A stretch of DNA of 64,000 bases from Dehalogenimonas sp. 4OHTPN (GTDB lineage: Bacteria; Chloroflexota; Dehalococcoidia; Dehalococcoidales; Dehalococcoidaceae): contig NZ_CP159307.1 in the NCBI RefSeq assembly GCF_040448695.1, positions 1,364,001-1,428,000 on the forward strand, given 5' to 3'. A program made the translations under genes and the position numbers. Shown piece after piece: positions 1 to 8,417 of the stretch. Position 1 is the first letter of the stretch, and each line of letters begins with the position of its first letter. The notes under the pieces were generated by a model, which worked only from the letters and a program-made list of their open reading frames with translations, was not told the DNA's origin and made no database searches.

Positions 1-1358
1 GGATCATTCTGCTTTTAGCAATCGTCAGCTTGTCCGGAACGCTTTTACGTCAAATGCCCCCGGTAGTGGCGGCAGATCCGGAGTTGGTACAGTTATGGCT
101 GGAACAGGTTGCCCGTCCTGCATATGGGGGTCTAACCGGTGTCCTTGATTTCCTGGGGTTATTCGATGTATTCCATTCCCCAGTGTTCCTTGTTCTTGGC
201 AGCCTGCTTATTGTCAGTATCACCGTGTGCTCCCTGAAACGGTGGCCCAGTCTGATCAAGATTTCCCGAGGTGTGGACAGTGAAGACGCTCTCCGATTGC
301 TGGACAAAGGTCACGCCACCAGGGCTACCAGCCGCCTTTCAGCCGGAGACGGCGTTGCTGCCATAGAAAATTTCTTCACAAAGAGAAGCTATCGGCTGCG
401 GCACCTGTCATCCGGTGAGGTGAAACTGTTCCTGGCAGACAAAAACCGATTAGCCCCTTGGGGAACCTACGCCATCCACTTGAGCCTGATATTACTGATC
501 GCGGGTTACCTTGTCGGAAGTTATTCAGGATACTCCAACGATTCTTTTATCGTTGCCGAAGGCGAAACCCGGGACATCGGAGCCCCATATGGCATCTCCG
601 TTCACCTTGAATCATTCGAGGATGAATACTACGCAACAGGGGCGCCCAAAGATTACAGGGCTCAGGTCCAGCTGCTATCCGCTGGAGTTGTCATCAAGGA
701 AGGATTGATCCGTGTCAATTATCCGATGGAATACGGCGGCCTCCGGATATACCAGTCATTCTTCGGGTCAGCAGTAAGGATCGGGGTTGCCAATTCTTCG
801 TCGGGCGTTGAGGTTTTCAATGGCTCCATCGCATTGGCTGACGGCTTCGCCGCGGAAGGGTATCAACGTTTTTCAGGCACCCTCGATCTCAATGCTCAAA
901 ACCTGTTTGTTTACCTGATTTCACCCGCCGCCGGCGGCGACCCGGTGATTCCGGCTGACAGCATCCGCCTGGAGTTCTACGATGGGGAACAGCCGGAAGG
1001 TCAATTTATCGATTTTATCAATATCCCTATCGGACAGCATGCTGAATTCCAGGGATTGGTTTTCTCCCCCGAAGAGATGACCCAATTCTCCGGGTTCCAA
1101 CTGAGGGAGGACCCTGGGTTAGGACTAGTTTGGGCATCACTCGCCCTATTCATGCTCGGGCTGGTTTTAGTATTCTATTTCCCCCACCGTCAGATAATTG
1201 TTTCCATAAAGCCTGATACCAAGGGTAGCAGGATTAGTTTTACTGCGTTGGGCAAGAAAAACCAGTCTGCGATCGAAGAAATGGAAGCCTTTGGACGCGC
1301 TGTTGCGGCCACTGGGCAGATAGCACCAAAAACACCAGGAAAGGAAAACATGAACTGA
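1..1358 (+). CDS. resB: ResB-like cytochrome c biogenesis protein, 5' end cut by window
   Basis: ResB/Ccs1 with CcsA forms the system II machinery that moves heme across the membrane and attaches it to apocytochrome c. The reading frame is open from the first bases (it reads IILLLAIVSLSGTLLRQMPP before any clear start), so the true start lies outside the window. I see an N-terminal membrane helix, a second near VFLVLGSLLIVSITVC, a third near the AIHLSLILLIAGYLVG stretch, a long extracytoplasmic domain, and a last helix near the C-terminus (LVWASLALFMLGLVLVFYF). That is the family topology. It overlaps the next gene by one base (TGATG), so the two are co-translated. Interesting because Dehalococcoidia are generally thought to respire without c-type cytochromes. 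Confidence 0.85.
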   Translation, partial: IILLLAIVSLSGTLLRQMPPVVAADPELVQLWLEQVARPAYGGLTGVLDFLGLFDVFHSPVFLVLGSLLIVSITVCSLKRWPSLIKISRGVDSEDALRLLDKGHATRATSRLSAGDGVAAIENFFTKRSYRLRHLSSGEVKLFLADKNRLAPWGTYAIHLSLILLIAGYLVGSYSGYSNDSFIVAEGETRDIGAPYGISVHLESFEDEYYATGAPKDYRAQVQLLSAGVVIKEGLIRVNYPMEYGGLRIYQSFFGSAVRIGVANSSSGVEVFNGSIALADGFAAEGYQRFSGTLDLNAQNLFVYLISPAAGGDPVIPADSIRLEFYDGEQPEGQFIDFINIPIGQHAEFQGLVFSPEEMTQFSGFQLREDPGLGLVWASLALFMLGLVLVFYFPHRQIIVSIKPDTKGSRISFTALGKKNQSAIEEMEAFGRAVAATGQIAPKTPGKENMN

Positions 1359-2200
1359 TGCAGGCTATTTTCTTCTGGGGCAGTCTCCTGGCACTAGGTC
1401 TCATCTTCCTGTTACTGGTCGCCTATTTTCTGACGCTGCGCAGCAATAAGGGCATGGAAGCCGGCGCCACGCTGCGGCAAACGATGATGGGAATGCTGGT
1501 ACTTTCCTTCGTCCTCCTGAGCGGCTTAATCATCACCAGGTGGGTAGATACCGGTCACGGGCCATTTACCAGCATGTGGGAATTCGCCGTAGCTTTTGCC
1601 TGGGGAATAATCGGCCTTGGGCTGTTATACTGGATGCGCTATCGTCTGATGCTGGTCACCGGTGCCTCCGCGGTTGTTGCCCTCGCGCTAATCGGCTTTG
1701 GAGCCTACCTATTTGCCACCGGCGAGTTTGACCCCTCAGCCCCTTCTGACCTGGTGCCAGCACTGCAGCAAAGCTTCCTTTTGTCAACCCATGTGGCGGC
1801 CGCGGCTCTCTCCTACGGCGCTTTTGCTATAGGCTTTGTAGCTTCAATCATGTTCCTGTCCCAACGGAAACAGGCTAAACCCTGGATGCCGGCGCCGGAG
1901 ACATTGGACCGCCTCAGTTATCATACGGTCATCGTCGGGTTTCCCCTGCTCACTCTGGTTATCATTCTCGGCGCCATCTGGGCTGAGTATTCCTGGGGCC
2001 GCTATTGGTCATGGGACCCTAAAGAAACCGCGGCGCTGGTCACCTGGTTTTTTTACGCCGCCTACCTGCATACACGTGTTCTCAAAGGCTGGCAGGGTGT
2101 CCGTTCGGCGTGGTTACTGGTCATCGCTTTCCTGGCGGTGATCTTCACATTTTTTGGAAATTACTTTTTTGAAGGCTTGCACGCCTTTGAGGTGGTATAG
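1358..2200 (+). CDS. ccsA: CcsA/ResC-type cytochrome c assembly protein
   Basis: Integral membrane heme-handling partner of ResB. The 280-residue protein has about eight hydrophobic helices and the family's tryptophan-rich heme-binding motif near residue 212 (WGRYWSWDPKET). Conserved histidines lie in loops (for example DTGHGPF near residue 65, SYHT near 188, and LHTRVL near 238). The ATG overlaps the resB stop, and nothing else follows on this strand, so the pair appears to end the operon. Homologous CcmC/CcmF proteins share the WWD-like motif, but the size and the ResB neighbour favour CcsA. Confidence 0.88.
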   Translation: MQAIFFWGSLLALGLIFLLLVAYFLTLRSNKGMEAGATLRQTMMGMLVLSFVLLSGLIITRWVDTGHGPFTSMWEFAVAFAWGIIGLGLLYWMRYRLMLVTGASAVVALALIGFGAYLFATGEFDPSAPSDLVPALQQSFLLSTHVAAAALSYGAFAIGFVASIMFLSQRKQAKPWMPAPETLDRLSYHTVIVGFPLLTLVIILGAIWAEYSWGRYWSWDPKETAALVTWFFYAAYLHTRVLKGWQGVRSAWLLVIAFLAVIFTFFGNYFFEGLHAFEVV

Positions 2201-2235
2201 CCTGGAATCCTGTCTGGAAGCCGAGACCAGCTTGA

Positions 2236-2652
2236 TCAGTGTTTCAACCGATTGATGGTCGCGTGCACCTTGGCGATGCAACGGTCCATGACCACCGGCA
2301 ATCCGGCCTGCCGCGCTCTTGCAGCAGCCTCTTCATTGACCACACCCTCCTGCAGCCAAAGAGCTCCAGCCCCGGCCTTGATGGCCTCTTCGATGGTCGG
2401 CATAACTTTATCCGGAGCGCGAAAGACGTTGACAATGTCGATCTTATACGGTACTGAGTTCAGGTCCGGGTAGCTTTTACGTCCCAGCACGGATTCGACA
2501 GTCGGATTGATGGGGATCACCCGGTAACCGCTGGCGATAAGGTAGCCCATAACCGCATTGGAATGGCGTTGCGGATCCGGTGATGCCCCGACGACGGCTA
2601 TCGTCCGGGAATTGGTCAGCAGTTCCTTTTCTATCCGCGGTATTCTGGACAC
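2236..2652 (-). CDS. CoA-binding (YccU-like) domain protein
   Basis: A 138-residue single-domain Rossmann-fold protein of the CoA-binding family. The motif IAVVGASPDPQRHS near residues 18-31 is the nucleotide-binding turn, followed by YRVIPINPT and a central LWLQEGV strand typical of YccU-like proteins. The precise role of stand-alone members is unknown; they resemble the N-terminal domain of ADP-forming acyl-CoA synthetases. The start is GTG. It lies convergent with ccsA and upstream (on its own strand) is the oxidoreductase pair, separated by about 57 bases, so it may be the last gene of that transcript. Confidence 0.8.
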   Translation of the reverse strand: MSRIPRIEKELLTNSRTIAVVGASPDPQRHSNAVMGYLIASGYRVIPINPTVESVLGRKSYPDLNSVPYKIDIVNVFRAPDKVMPTIEEAIKAGAGALWLQEGVVNEEAAARARQAGLPVVMDRCIAKVHATINRLKH

Positions 2653-2709
2653 TTTGTGTTCCTTTGCCTAGTCAAAATCGGTTAATGATACCGCCTGCAA
2701 GCGCCGACC

Positions 2710-3582
2710 TCAAGTAAAATCATCGAATAACTGGCCAATGGATGATGGGTCGATGGGTTGTTTCACCAGGAGTTCACGGCTGCTGATACCGACGTAATCC
2801 TCGAAAACCGGGCGTTCGTGACGGTAAATGACGCCGATAGGGATCCGGTCACCCCATTCCGAAGCCTTTTCAAATGCCGCCGCCCGGTTTGCCGGGTCGT
2901 ATTTGCCGTCCTGGTCAACTTTATAGATGCGCTCCCGGTACCATTGAAAGGTATTCTTTTTGTTGAAACTTATACAGGGTTGCAGGATTTCAATCAGCGC
3001 GAAACCTTCATGTTTTACCGCCTGGGCAATCAGACCCGCAAGGTGATCAATATCCCCGGCGAAGCCGCGGCCAACAAACGAACAATCACAAGCCACTGCC
3101 AGAGCCAGCGGCCTCAACGCGGTCCAGGCGCCGTCCGGATTGAGCTTAGTGGTGAAACCCAAATCAGTCGTTGGCGAAGCTTGCCCTTTGGTCAGCCCAT
3201 ATACCTGATTGTTGTGAACCAGGTAGGTCAGATTGGAGTTCCGGTTCATAGTATGAATGAAGTGATTGCCACCCTCCCCGTACCCGTCACCGTCACCGGA
3301 AATAGCAATAACAGCTAATCCGTGGTTCGCCAGCTTGGCCGCTGTTGCGGCAGGTAGCGGGCGGCCATGTAGTCCATTTAAAACATTAGCCCTGGTATAA
3401 TGCGGCAGTTTACCGGCCTGACCTATCCCGGACACCAGCAGCACCTGGTGGGGCGATAGTTCCAGGTCGACAAGCGCTTTATCCAGCGAGCGTAGAATAC
3501 CAAAATTGCCGCATCCGGGACACCAGGCACTGTTAGACGCGGAGGAATATTCATCAAGCTCGACTCTGGGTACTTTTTTCAC
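2710..3582 (-). CDS. korB: 2-oxoacid:ferredoxin oxidoreductase, beta subunit
   Basis: Thiamine diphosphate-binding subunit of an enzyme that links reversible oxidative decarboxylation of a 2-oxoacid to ferredoxin. The 290-residue length, the early Cys pair (WCPGCGNFG) and the ThDP/metal motif GDGDGYGEGGNHFIH with NN downstream (VHNNQVYGLTKGQ) fit the KorB/PorB family. Start is GTG one base after the alpha-subunit stop, with a GGAGGG ribosome-binding site inside the end of that gene. No delta (ferredoxin) subunit is adjacent, consistent with the two-subunit type. Substrate (2-oxoglutarate, pyruvate or other) cannot be fixed from sequence alone. Confidence 0.9.
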   Translation of the reverse strand: MKKVPRVELDEYSSASNSAWCPGCGNFGILRSLDKALVDLELSPHQVLLVSGIGQAGKLPHYTRANVLNGLHGRPLPAATAAKLANHGLAVIAISGDGDGYGEGGNHFIHTMNRNSNLTYLVHNNQVYGLTKGQASPTTDLGFTTKLNPDGAWTALRPLALAVACDCSFVGRGFAGDIDHLAGLIAQAVKHEGFALIEILQPCISFNKKNTFQWYRERIYKVDQDGKYDPANRAAAFEKASEWGDRIPIGVIYRHERPVFEDYVGISSRELLVKQPIDPSSIGQLFDDFT

Positions 3583-3583
3583 C

Positions 3584-5305
3584 CTAAGCCCTCCCTTCTA
3601 AAGCAGCAATGATTTCATTGGCAGTGAAGGGCCGTCCGTCGTACTTTCGGACATGGCCGTCAGCTGAAACACCGGCCTCGGCACGGATGAGATTTTCGAG
3701 CTGCCCGGTAAAATTCGCTTCGACGACGATGTTCTTGACCCCTCCGGCCAGAGTCCGGGCGAAAGCCTTGACAGGGAAAGGCCAGAGTTCTCTCAGGTGT
3801 GTAACTTGCGCCTTAATGCCTCGTTGTTCCAACAGTCGAGCCGCCTCGGCGACTGCACCATAGGTTGACCCCCAGCAGATTAGGTTGTAAACGGGATTTT
3901 GACGGCGGATGACAGTCGGACCGGCAATCCGACGGGAAAGCCCGCCGTTTTTACGCATTCGCTTGTCCATCATCTTTCGGCGTGTCTTCCCGTCTTCGAT
4001 AATGTGACCCTCTTCATTGTGTTCGTCGGAATCGGCTACCACCAGGGCTCTGCCCTGACCTGGAAAGGCCCGCGGCGAGATTCCGGTTCTGGTATAAGCG
4101 TAACGCTTATAGTCAAAGGCTTCGGCCGCCTCGGCGTCAGACAAGACTTTACCCCGGTCGACGACTACCTTCGCCAGATCAGGTTTGTTCATTGTGTAAT
4201 AAGAGTTGCCCAGATCATGGTCGGTTATGATGATGACCGGCGTCTGGAAAACCTCCGCCAAATTGAACGCCTTGACCGCCGCCCAAAAGGCTTCTTCGGC
4301 ATTACCCGGAGCAAGTACGGCTCGGGGGAATTCGCCGTGACCGGCATTTAGGGCAAACAGCAGGTCCCCCTGCTCGGTTCGAGTGGGCAGCCCGATAGCT
4401 GGCCCCGAACGTTGCCCCAACACAACAACTAGGGGTGTTTCAGTCATACCGGCTAGGGACAGGGTTTCAGTCATCAGGCAAAAACCCCCTCCGGAGGTTG
4501 CAGTCATCGATCTGACGCCAGTATAAGCCGCTCCGACTGCCATATTTGCCGCTGAAATCTCATCTTCAGCCTGGACAACATGGAGGCCATATTCACGTCC
4601 CCTGTCAGCTAAGAACTCCAAAATTGATGTTGTCGGCGTCATCGGGTACCCGGCAACGAATTTGCAGCCCGCCGCCAGGACGCCGAGGGCAAGTGCTTCA
4701 TGACCAGAAATCAGCATCTTTCCTGATGGCTTGCCTGGTTTGAGACGAGGCTTGAAAGCCCTCGGGCGATGCTGTTGGGCAAACTCATAACCGGCTCGCC
4801 CGGCATCCACGTTAGCCTGAACTACCTTTTCACCTTTTCGTCCGTATTCCCCTCGCAACACTGTTTCAAAAAGGCTGAAATCATAGTCTAACAAGCCTAA
4901 GATACCGCCTGCGGCGACGGTATTGATCATCAGAATGTTGCCTGAGACACTGATGGCAATTTTTTCGAAAGGGATGTCAAGCATGGACCGGGCAGAGCTC
5001 TTTGGAACACCGGTTTTCGAAATATCACTGATAATAATACCTTGGCGGGGGACCTTTTTTTCATGGAGTTTGACTGTCTCTTCGTTTAGTGCCACCAGGA
5101 TATCAATTGGAGTCACGGCTGCCGCAACAGGCCGTCGGCTGACCCGCACGCGGGTAAAGGAATGTCCCCCCCGGATTCTGGACTCAAAATCCTGATCGGC
5201 AAAAATCTCGTACCCGCCGCGCAGCAGCGTTTTAGCCAACACACTGCCTACGGATTGGACACCTTGACCGGCTTCCCCTCCAATCATAATATTCAAGTCA
5301 ACCAC
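3584..5305 (-). CDS. korA: 2-oxoacid:ferredoxin oxidoreductase, fused gamma-alpha subunit
   Basis: The 573-residue protein starts with the gamma domain (GGEAGQGVQSVG near residue 8, RIRGGHSF near 43) and continues into the pyrimidine-binding alpha domain from about residue 195, with the family signature GYPMTPTTS and a conserved EDEISA. This gamma-alpha fusion is the usual form of the two-subunit enzymes. It provides the second half of the ThDP site with KorB and the CoA-handling parts. The GTG start is preceded by AGGAGG at normal spacing. In acetate-assimilating Dehalococcoidia such enzymes feed reductive carbon into an incomplete TCA route; that role here is inference. Confidence 0.9.
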   Translation of the reverse strand: MVDLNIMIGGEAGQGVQSVGSVLAKTLLRGGYEIFADQDFESRIRGGHSFTRVRVSRRPVAAAVTPIDILVALNEETVKLHEKKVPRQGIIISDISKTGVPKSSARSMLDIPFEKIAISVSGNILMINTVAAGGILGLLDYDFSLFETVLRGEYGRKGEKVVQANVDAGRAGYEFAQQHRPRAFKPRLKPGKPSGKMLISGHEALALGVLAAGCKFVAGYPMTPTTSILEFLADRGREYGLHVVQAEDEISAANMAVGAAYTGVRSMTATSGGGFCLMTETLSLAGMTETPLVVVLGQRSGPAIGLPTRTEQGDLLFALNAGHGEFPRAVLAPGNAEEAFWAAVKAFNLAEVFQTPVIIITDHDLGNSYYTMNKPDLAKVVVDRGKVLSDAEAAEAFDYKRYAYTRTGISPRAFPGQGRALVVADSDEHNEEGHIIEDGKTRRKMMDKRMRKNGGLSRRIAGPTVIRRQNPVYNLICWGSTYGAVAEAARLLEQRGIKAQVTHLRELWPFPVKAFARTLAGGVKNIVVEANFTGQLENLIRAEAGVSADGHVRKYDGRPFTANEIIAALEGRA

Positions 5306-5381
5306 AAGTGCGGCCTCCTGAAAAGATAAAGCTACGGTGATTCGCGACCATACAAGTGAAAGATTCCGTCAACAACCACGT

Positions 5382-5540
5382 TCATAACTTAACGAACATG
5401 TCTTTGGTAGCTCCGCAAACCGGGCATACCCACGAGTCCGGCAAATCATCAAATGGGGTGCCGGGCGTGACGCCGCCATCAATATCGCCTTTAGCGGGAT
5501 CGTAGATATAATTGCAGATGGTACACCGGTATTTTGTCAT
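5382..5540 (-). CDS. Rubredoxin
   Basis: A 52-residue ORF. It begins [15 protein letters not shown] and ends with the second iron-binding knuckle [13 protein letters not shown], giving the four cysteine ligands of a mononuclear Fe(SCys)4 site. Length, spacing and the acidic linker ([12 protein letters not shown]) match classical rubredoxins. It is a small one-electron carrier, likely part of peroxide/superoxide detoxification or low-potential electron transfer. It lies upstream of korA on the same strand with a gap of about 76 bases, so co-transcription is possible. Its own ribosome-binding site (GAGGAGGAAAA) lies just upstream of the ATG. Confidence 0.95.
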   Translation of the reverse strand: MTKYRCTICNYIYDPAKGDIDGGVTPGTPFDDLPDSWVCPVCGATKDMFVKL

Positions 5541-5825
5541 TGTATTTTCCTCCTCTTGTCAGAATAAAGCTCCGTGAAGCTTATGTCAAAGAATCCGGGT
5601 ACCGATAATAAAAATGGCATTATTATCTTTCTTATTTATTTTATCGATGTTATCGTATTCGGATTTCAATTGAAGAACCAAATGCGCCGTTTTAATACAT
5701 TTTTTAGAATATTCCAGGGAAACAGAATCAAAATACCAGATAATATTACTATTGAATACGCTTTACAATTAGGTTAGATTCTAGTTATACTGAAATGTAA
5801 ACGCAATAAAAGGAGATGTTCTTGA
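5541..5825. other. Gene-free AT-rich spacer
   Basis: This stretch between rubredoxin and the divergent small gene is clearly richer in A+T than its surroundings. It has an open frame of 67 codons on the plus strand but no ribosome-binding site or recognisable protein features, so I do not call it. It must carry the promoters for both flanking genes; the plus-strand one is listed separately. Confidence 0.6.
5762..5791 (+). promoter_or_regulatory. Sigma70-type promoter for the small AT-hook gene
   Basis: TTTACA and TATACT separated by 18 bases, about 35 bases ahead of the GTG start of the next gene. The hexamers are close to the bacterial housekeeping consensus. Inference from pattern only. 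Confidence 0.5.
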
Positions 5826-6221
5826 GTGACTGAAGCTAGGGTTTTCATCGATCTTAAAGAAGGTGTTATTGAACTGGAAGGTCCGATTGCTTTTGTAGAA
5901 AAATATATTGCCATATACGCTCCAGCCGCTGCGGCAGAAAGTGTCCCCGAGACTCCCCGCAAACGTGGTCGGCCAGCAAAAAAAGGGGCACTACCGTTAA
6001 AGAAGAAAAAGGTAAATGCCGACAGAATAATCGGCGCGATGATTGATAATGGATTCTTTAATTCTGCCAGGGGTTTCGGAGCTATCAAAGTTGAAGCGCT
6101 AAAAATGGCACCGGACCTCTCCGATACCAAAATCAGGAAAGCCCTTCAAAAGGTCAAGAGCACACTTCCCCCCAGCGGTACCGGCCGCGGGACCAAGTAT
6201 TTGTCCGTTCAGTCTGCCTAA
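5826..6221 (+). CDS. Small basic protein with AT-hook-like segment
   Basis: A 131-residue protein of unknown function. An acidic N-terminal part (about 35 residues) is followed by an alanine/proline linker and a strongly basic segment, RKRGRPAKKG near residue 44, which resembles an AT-hook (GRP core flanked by basic residues), then KKKKVNADR. The C-terminal 70 residues look helical. The design suggests a DNA-binding nucleoid or regulatory protein; this is inference. The start is GTG with AAGGAGAT about eight bases upstream; no ATG fits. A strong terminator follows. Confidence 0.65.
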   Translation: MTEARVFIDLKEGVIELEGPIAFVEKYIAIYAPAAAAESVPETPRKRGRPAKKGALPLKKKKVNADRIIGAMIDNGFFNSARGFGAIKVEALKMAPDLSDTKIRKALQKVKSTLPPSGTGRGTKYLSVQSA

Positions 6222-6240
6222 TCAGTATCTTTGTCCAAAC

Positions 6241-6272
6241 AGAAACGCCCGGTTATCAACCCGGGCGTTTCT
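6241..6272 (+). terminator. Bidirectional terminator hairpin
   Basis: A perfect 12-bp stem (AGAAACGCCCGG paired with its complement) with an eight-base loop lies between the converging small basic-protein gene and the acyl-CoA synthetase remnant. T-runs are weak on both sides, but position and stability support termination from both directions. Confidence 0.8.
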
Positions 6273-6290
6273 GTAACAACTTCACAGACT

Positions 6291-8394
6291 TCAGTCTATT
6301 AGGATGCGTGCGTCAACAACCGCATATCCTTCTCCCGCAATGAATGCCCTGATGGGATTGAGATCGAGTTCCTTAATCATTGGTAAATCCTCCGCCATGG
6401 CCGAAAGCCGCAGCAGCAGCTCCTCGATAGCCGGAATGTCGGCTGGCGGCTCTCCGCGGAAGCCCTCAAGCAGCTTGAACGCCCTAACCGAACGCACCAT
6501 CTCCCGGGCGTCAATATCGGTCAACGGTTGTATTCGGACGGTACGGTCCTTGAACAGCTCGGTATATATGCCGCCTAGGCCAAAGAGGATAAGCGGCCCA
6601 AAAGTCTTATCGCGAGTAATCCCGGCGATGAGTTCCGCACCTTCGCCGGCCATTTTCTGGACGGTTACGCCTCGCACTTCGGAAGCGCGGCCGGCGCCTG
6701 CCACCCGGCCCAACATTCGATGATAAGCTACCTTCAACTCCTCCTCCGAGCCGATGTTTAAAGCCACCCCACCGACCTCGGTCTTATGGATGATCGTCAC
6801 CGAGTTCAGTTTCAACGCTACCGGGTAGCCGATATCCTCGGCCGCGCCGATCGCCCTATCGAGGTCTTCAGCGAACCGTGGCGCCATTGACTTGATGCCG
6901 TAAGCTGCCAACAAGGTAAAAACGGATTCTGTTGGCAGCCAGCCATCTCTGGCTGATTCGACGATGCGCTTCGCTTTGCCGAGGTCGATACCTGGCAAAT
7001 TAACCACCCTGCCAGCAGGCTGATTTCTCATCAGGCCATAGTCCCGCGACCTGGATAGAGCATAGACTGCCGCCTCTGGGAAAGAAAACGATGGCACGCC
7101 GGCCGCTCCCGGCGGCATAACAGTGCCTGGTACACAGCCACGCTTACCCATGAAAGAGGCCAGAAGCGGCTTGCCGCGCCGCCGGAACTCAGGCTCCATC
7201 TCCCGGATAACCGCCGCCACATCCTCCGGACAAGCGAAAACCGGCGGGATGAAAATAACAATGACAGCGTCGATATTGTTGTCAGCGGCCAGGAGACGCA
7301 AGGCGCCTTGGTATTCCGGCGCGCCGACATCGGTGATATCGATCGGGTTGCCTGACGAGGCGCGTGCAGGCAAAAGCGCCTTAAGTCCCTGGAGCGTTTT
7401 TTCGGCAAGAGAGGGCAGTTCCAGGCCGGCTGCGGCGCAGGCATCGGCGGTTAACGCTCCCGGGCCTCCGCCGTTAGTCAATACTGCTACTCTCGAGCCT
7501 CGGGGTATAGGCTGGCGGGACAGGATATCGGCGACGTCGAAAAGGCGCTCCAGGTTGTCTACTCGTAGAATCCCCGTTTGGGCGAACAGCGCGTCGACGG
7601 CCACATCAACCGCAGCCAAAGCGCCGGTATGAGAGGCAACAGCCCGGGAGCCGGCTGATGAGCGACCCGATTTCAAAGCGATTATAGGTTTGTGTGGTGA
7701 GATCGACCGGGCTAGACGGATGAATTTTTTTGGATTGCCGAAAGCTTCGAGATAGAGCATGAAGGAGATCATTGGAGGACACGTCTGCCCGGTTGCCGAC
7801 GCTGGCGAAATTGGAAAGGCCGATGCCAAGATTGGATGCGTGTTCCAATATTACCAACCCCAGCGCACCGCTGTCGGTTGCCATAGCAATGTTGCCTTGA
7901 GGCGGGAAGACATGGCTGAAGGTAGCGTTTAAATTTATCGACGGGTCGGTGTTCATCACGCCCATACAGTTAGGTCCGATCAATTTCATACCGTAGTGCC
8001 GACAGATTATGATGAGATTCTCCTGACGCTTGGCGCCGTCGACGCCGCTCTCAGCAAAACCGGCCGAAATGACGATGACCCCCTTTACACCTTTTCGCCC
8101 GCACTCTTCTACCATCAGCAACACGATCTCGGCCGGAACGACTATCACTGCCAAATCGACCGGCTCCGGTATGTCCAGGACCGAAGCATATGTCTTGATC
8201 CCAGCAATGCCATCAACCTTGGGGTTAACAGGAAGGACTTGGCCTCGGAAAGGGGCGTCCAACAAATTGATAAAAATTTTATGTCCGATTGAGCCCTCTC
8301 GCCGAGAGGCGCCGATGACTGCTACTGACCTCGGTTTAAAGACCCCATCTAACGGATTCGTTGGTTTACTCGCTTTACCGGGGTTTGAATCCAT
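6291..8394 (-). pseudogene. ADP-forming acyl-CoA synthetase, frameshifted with internal deletion
   Basis: Two overlapping reading frames together encode a nearly full protein of the fused alpha-beta NDP-forming acetyl/acyl-CoA synthetase family, which makes ATP from acyl-CoA. The N-terminal frame (about 8394 to 7750) has the CoA-binding domain (VAVIGASRREGSIG, LIGPNCMGVMN, the ATDSGALG loop). The second frame (about 7790 to 6291) continues from LYLEAFGNP through the succinyl-CoA-ligase-like domain and the ATP-grasp domain (ALKLNS, EVGGVALNIG). The frame changes near 7755-7765. In relatives about 12-13 residues separate the NDLL segment from the LYLE strand; here they are missing, so the break is a deletion plus shift rather than a single-base error. 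Likely inactive, unless the sequence is misassembled. Confidence 0.8.
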
Positions 8395-8417
8395 ATTTCA
8401 AAAATACCTTCAATGCC

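Noticed and set aside
2758-3318. Open frame of 186 codons antisense to korB
   Set aside because: Shadow of korB; no start signal or family features.
5574-5777. Open frame of 67 codons in the AT-rich spacer
   Set aside because: No ribosome-binding site, no recognisable features, and the composition is that of a promoter region.
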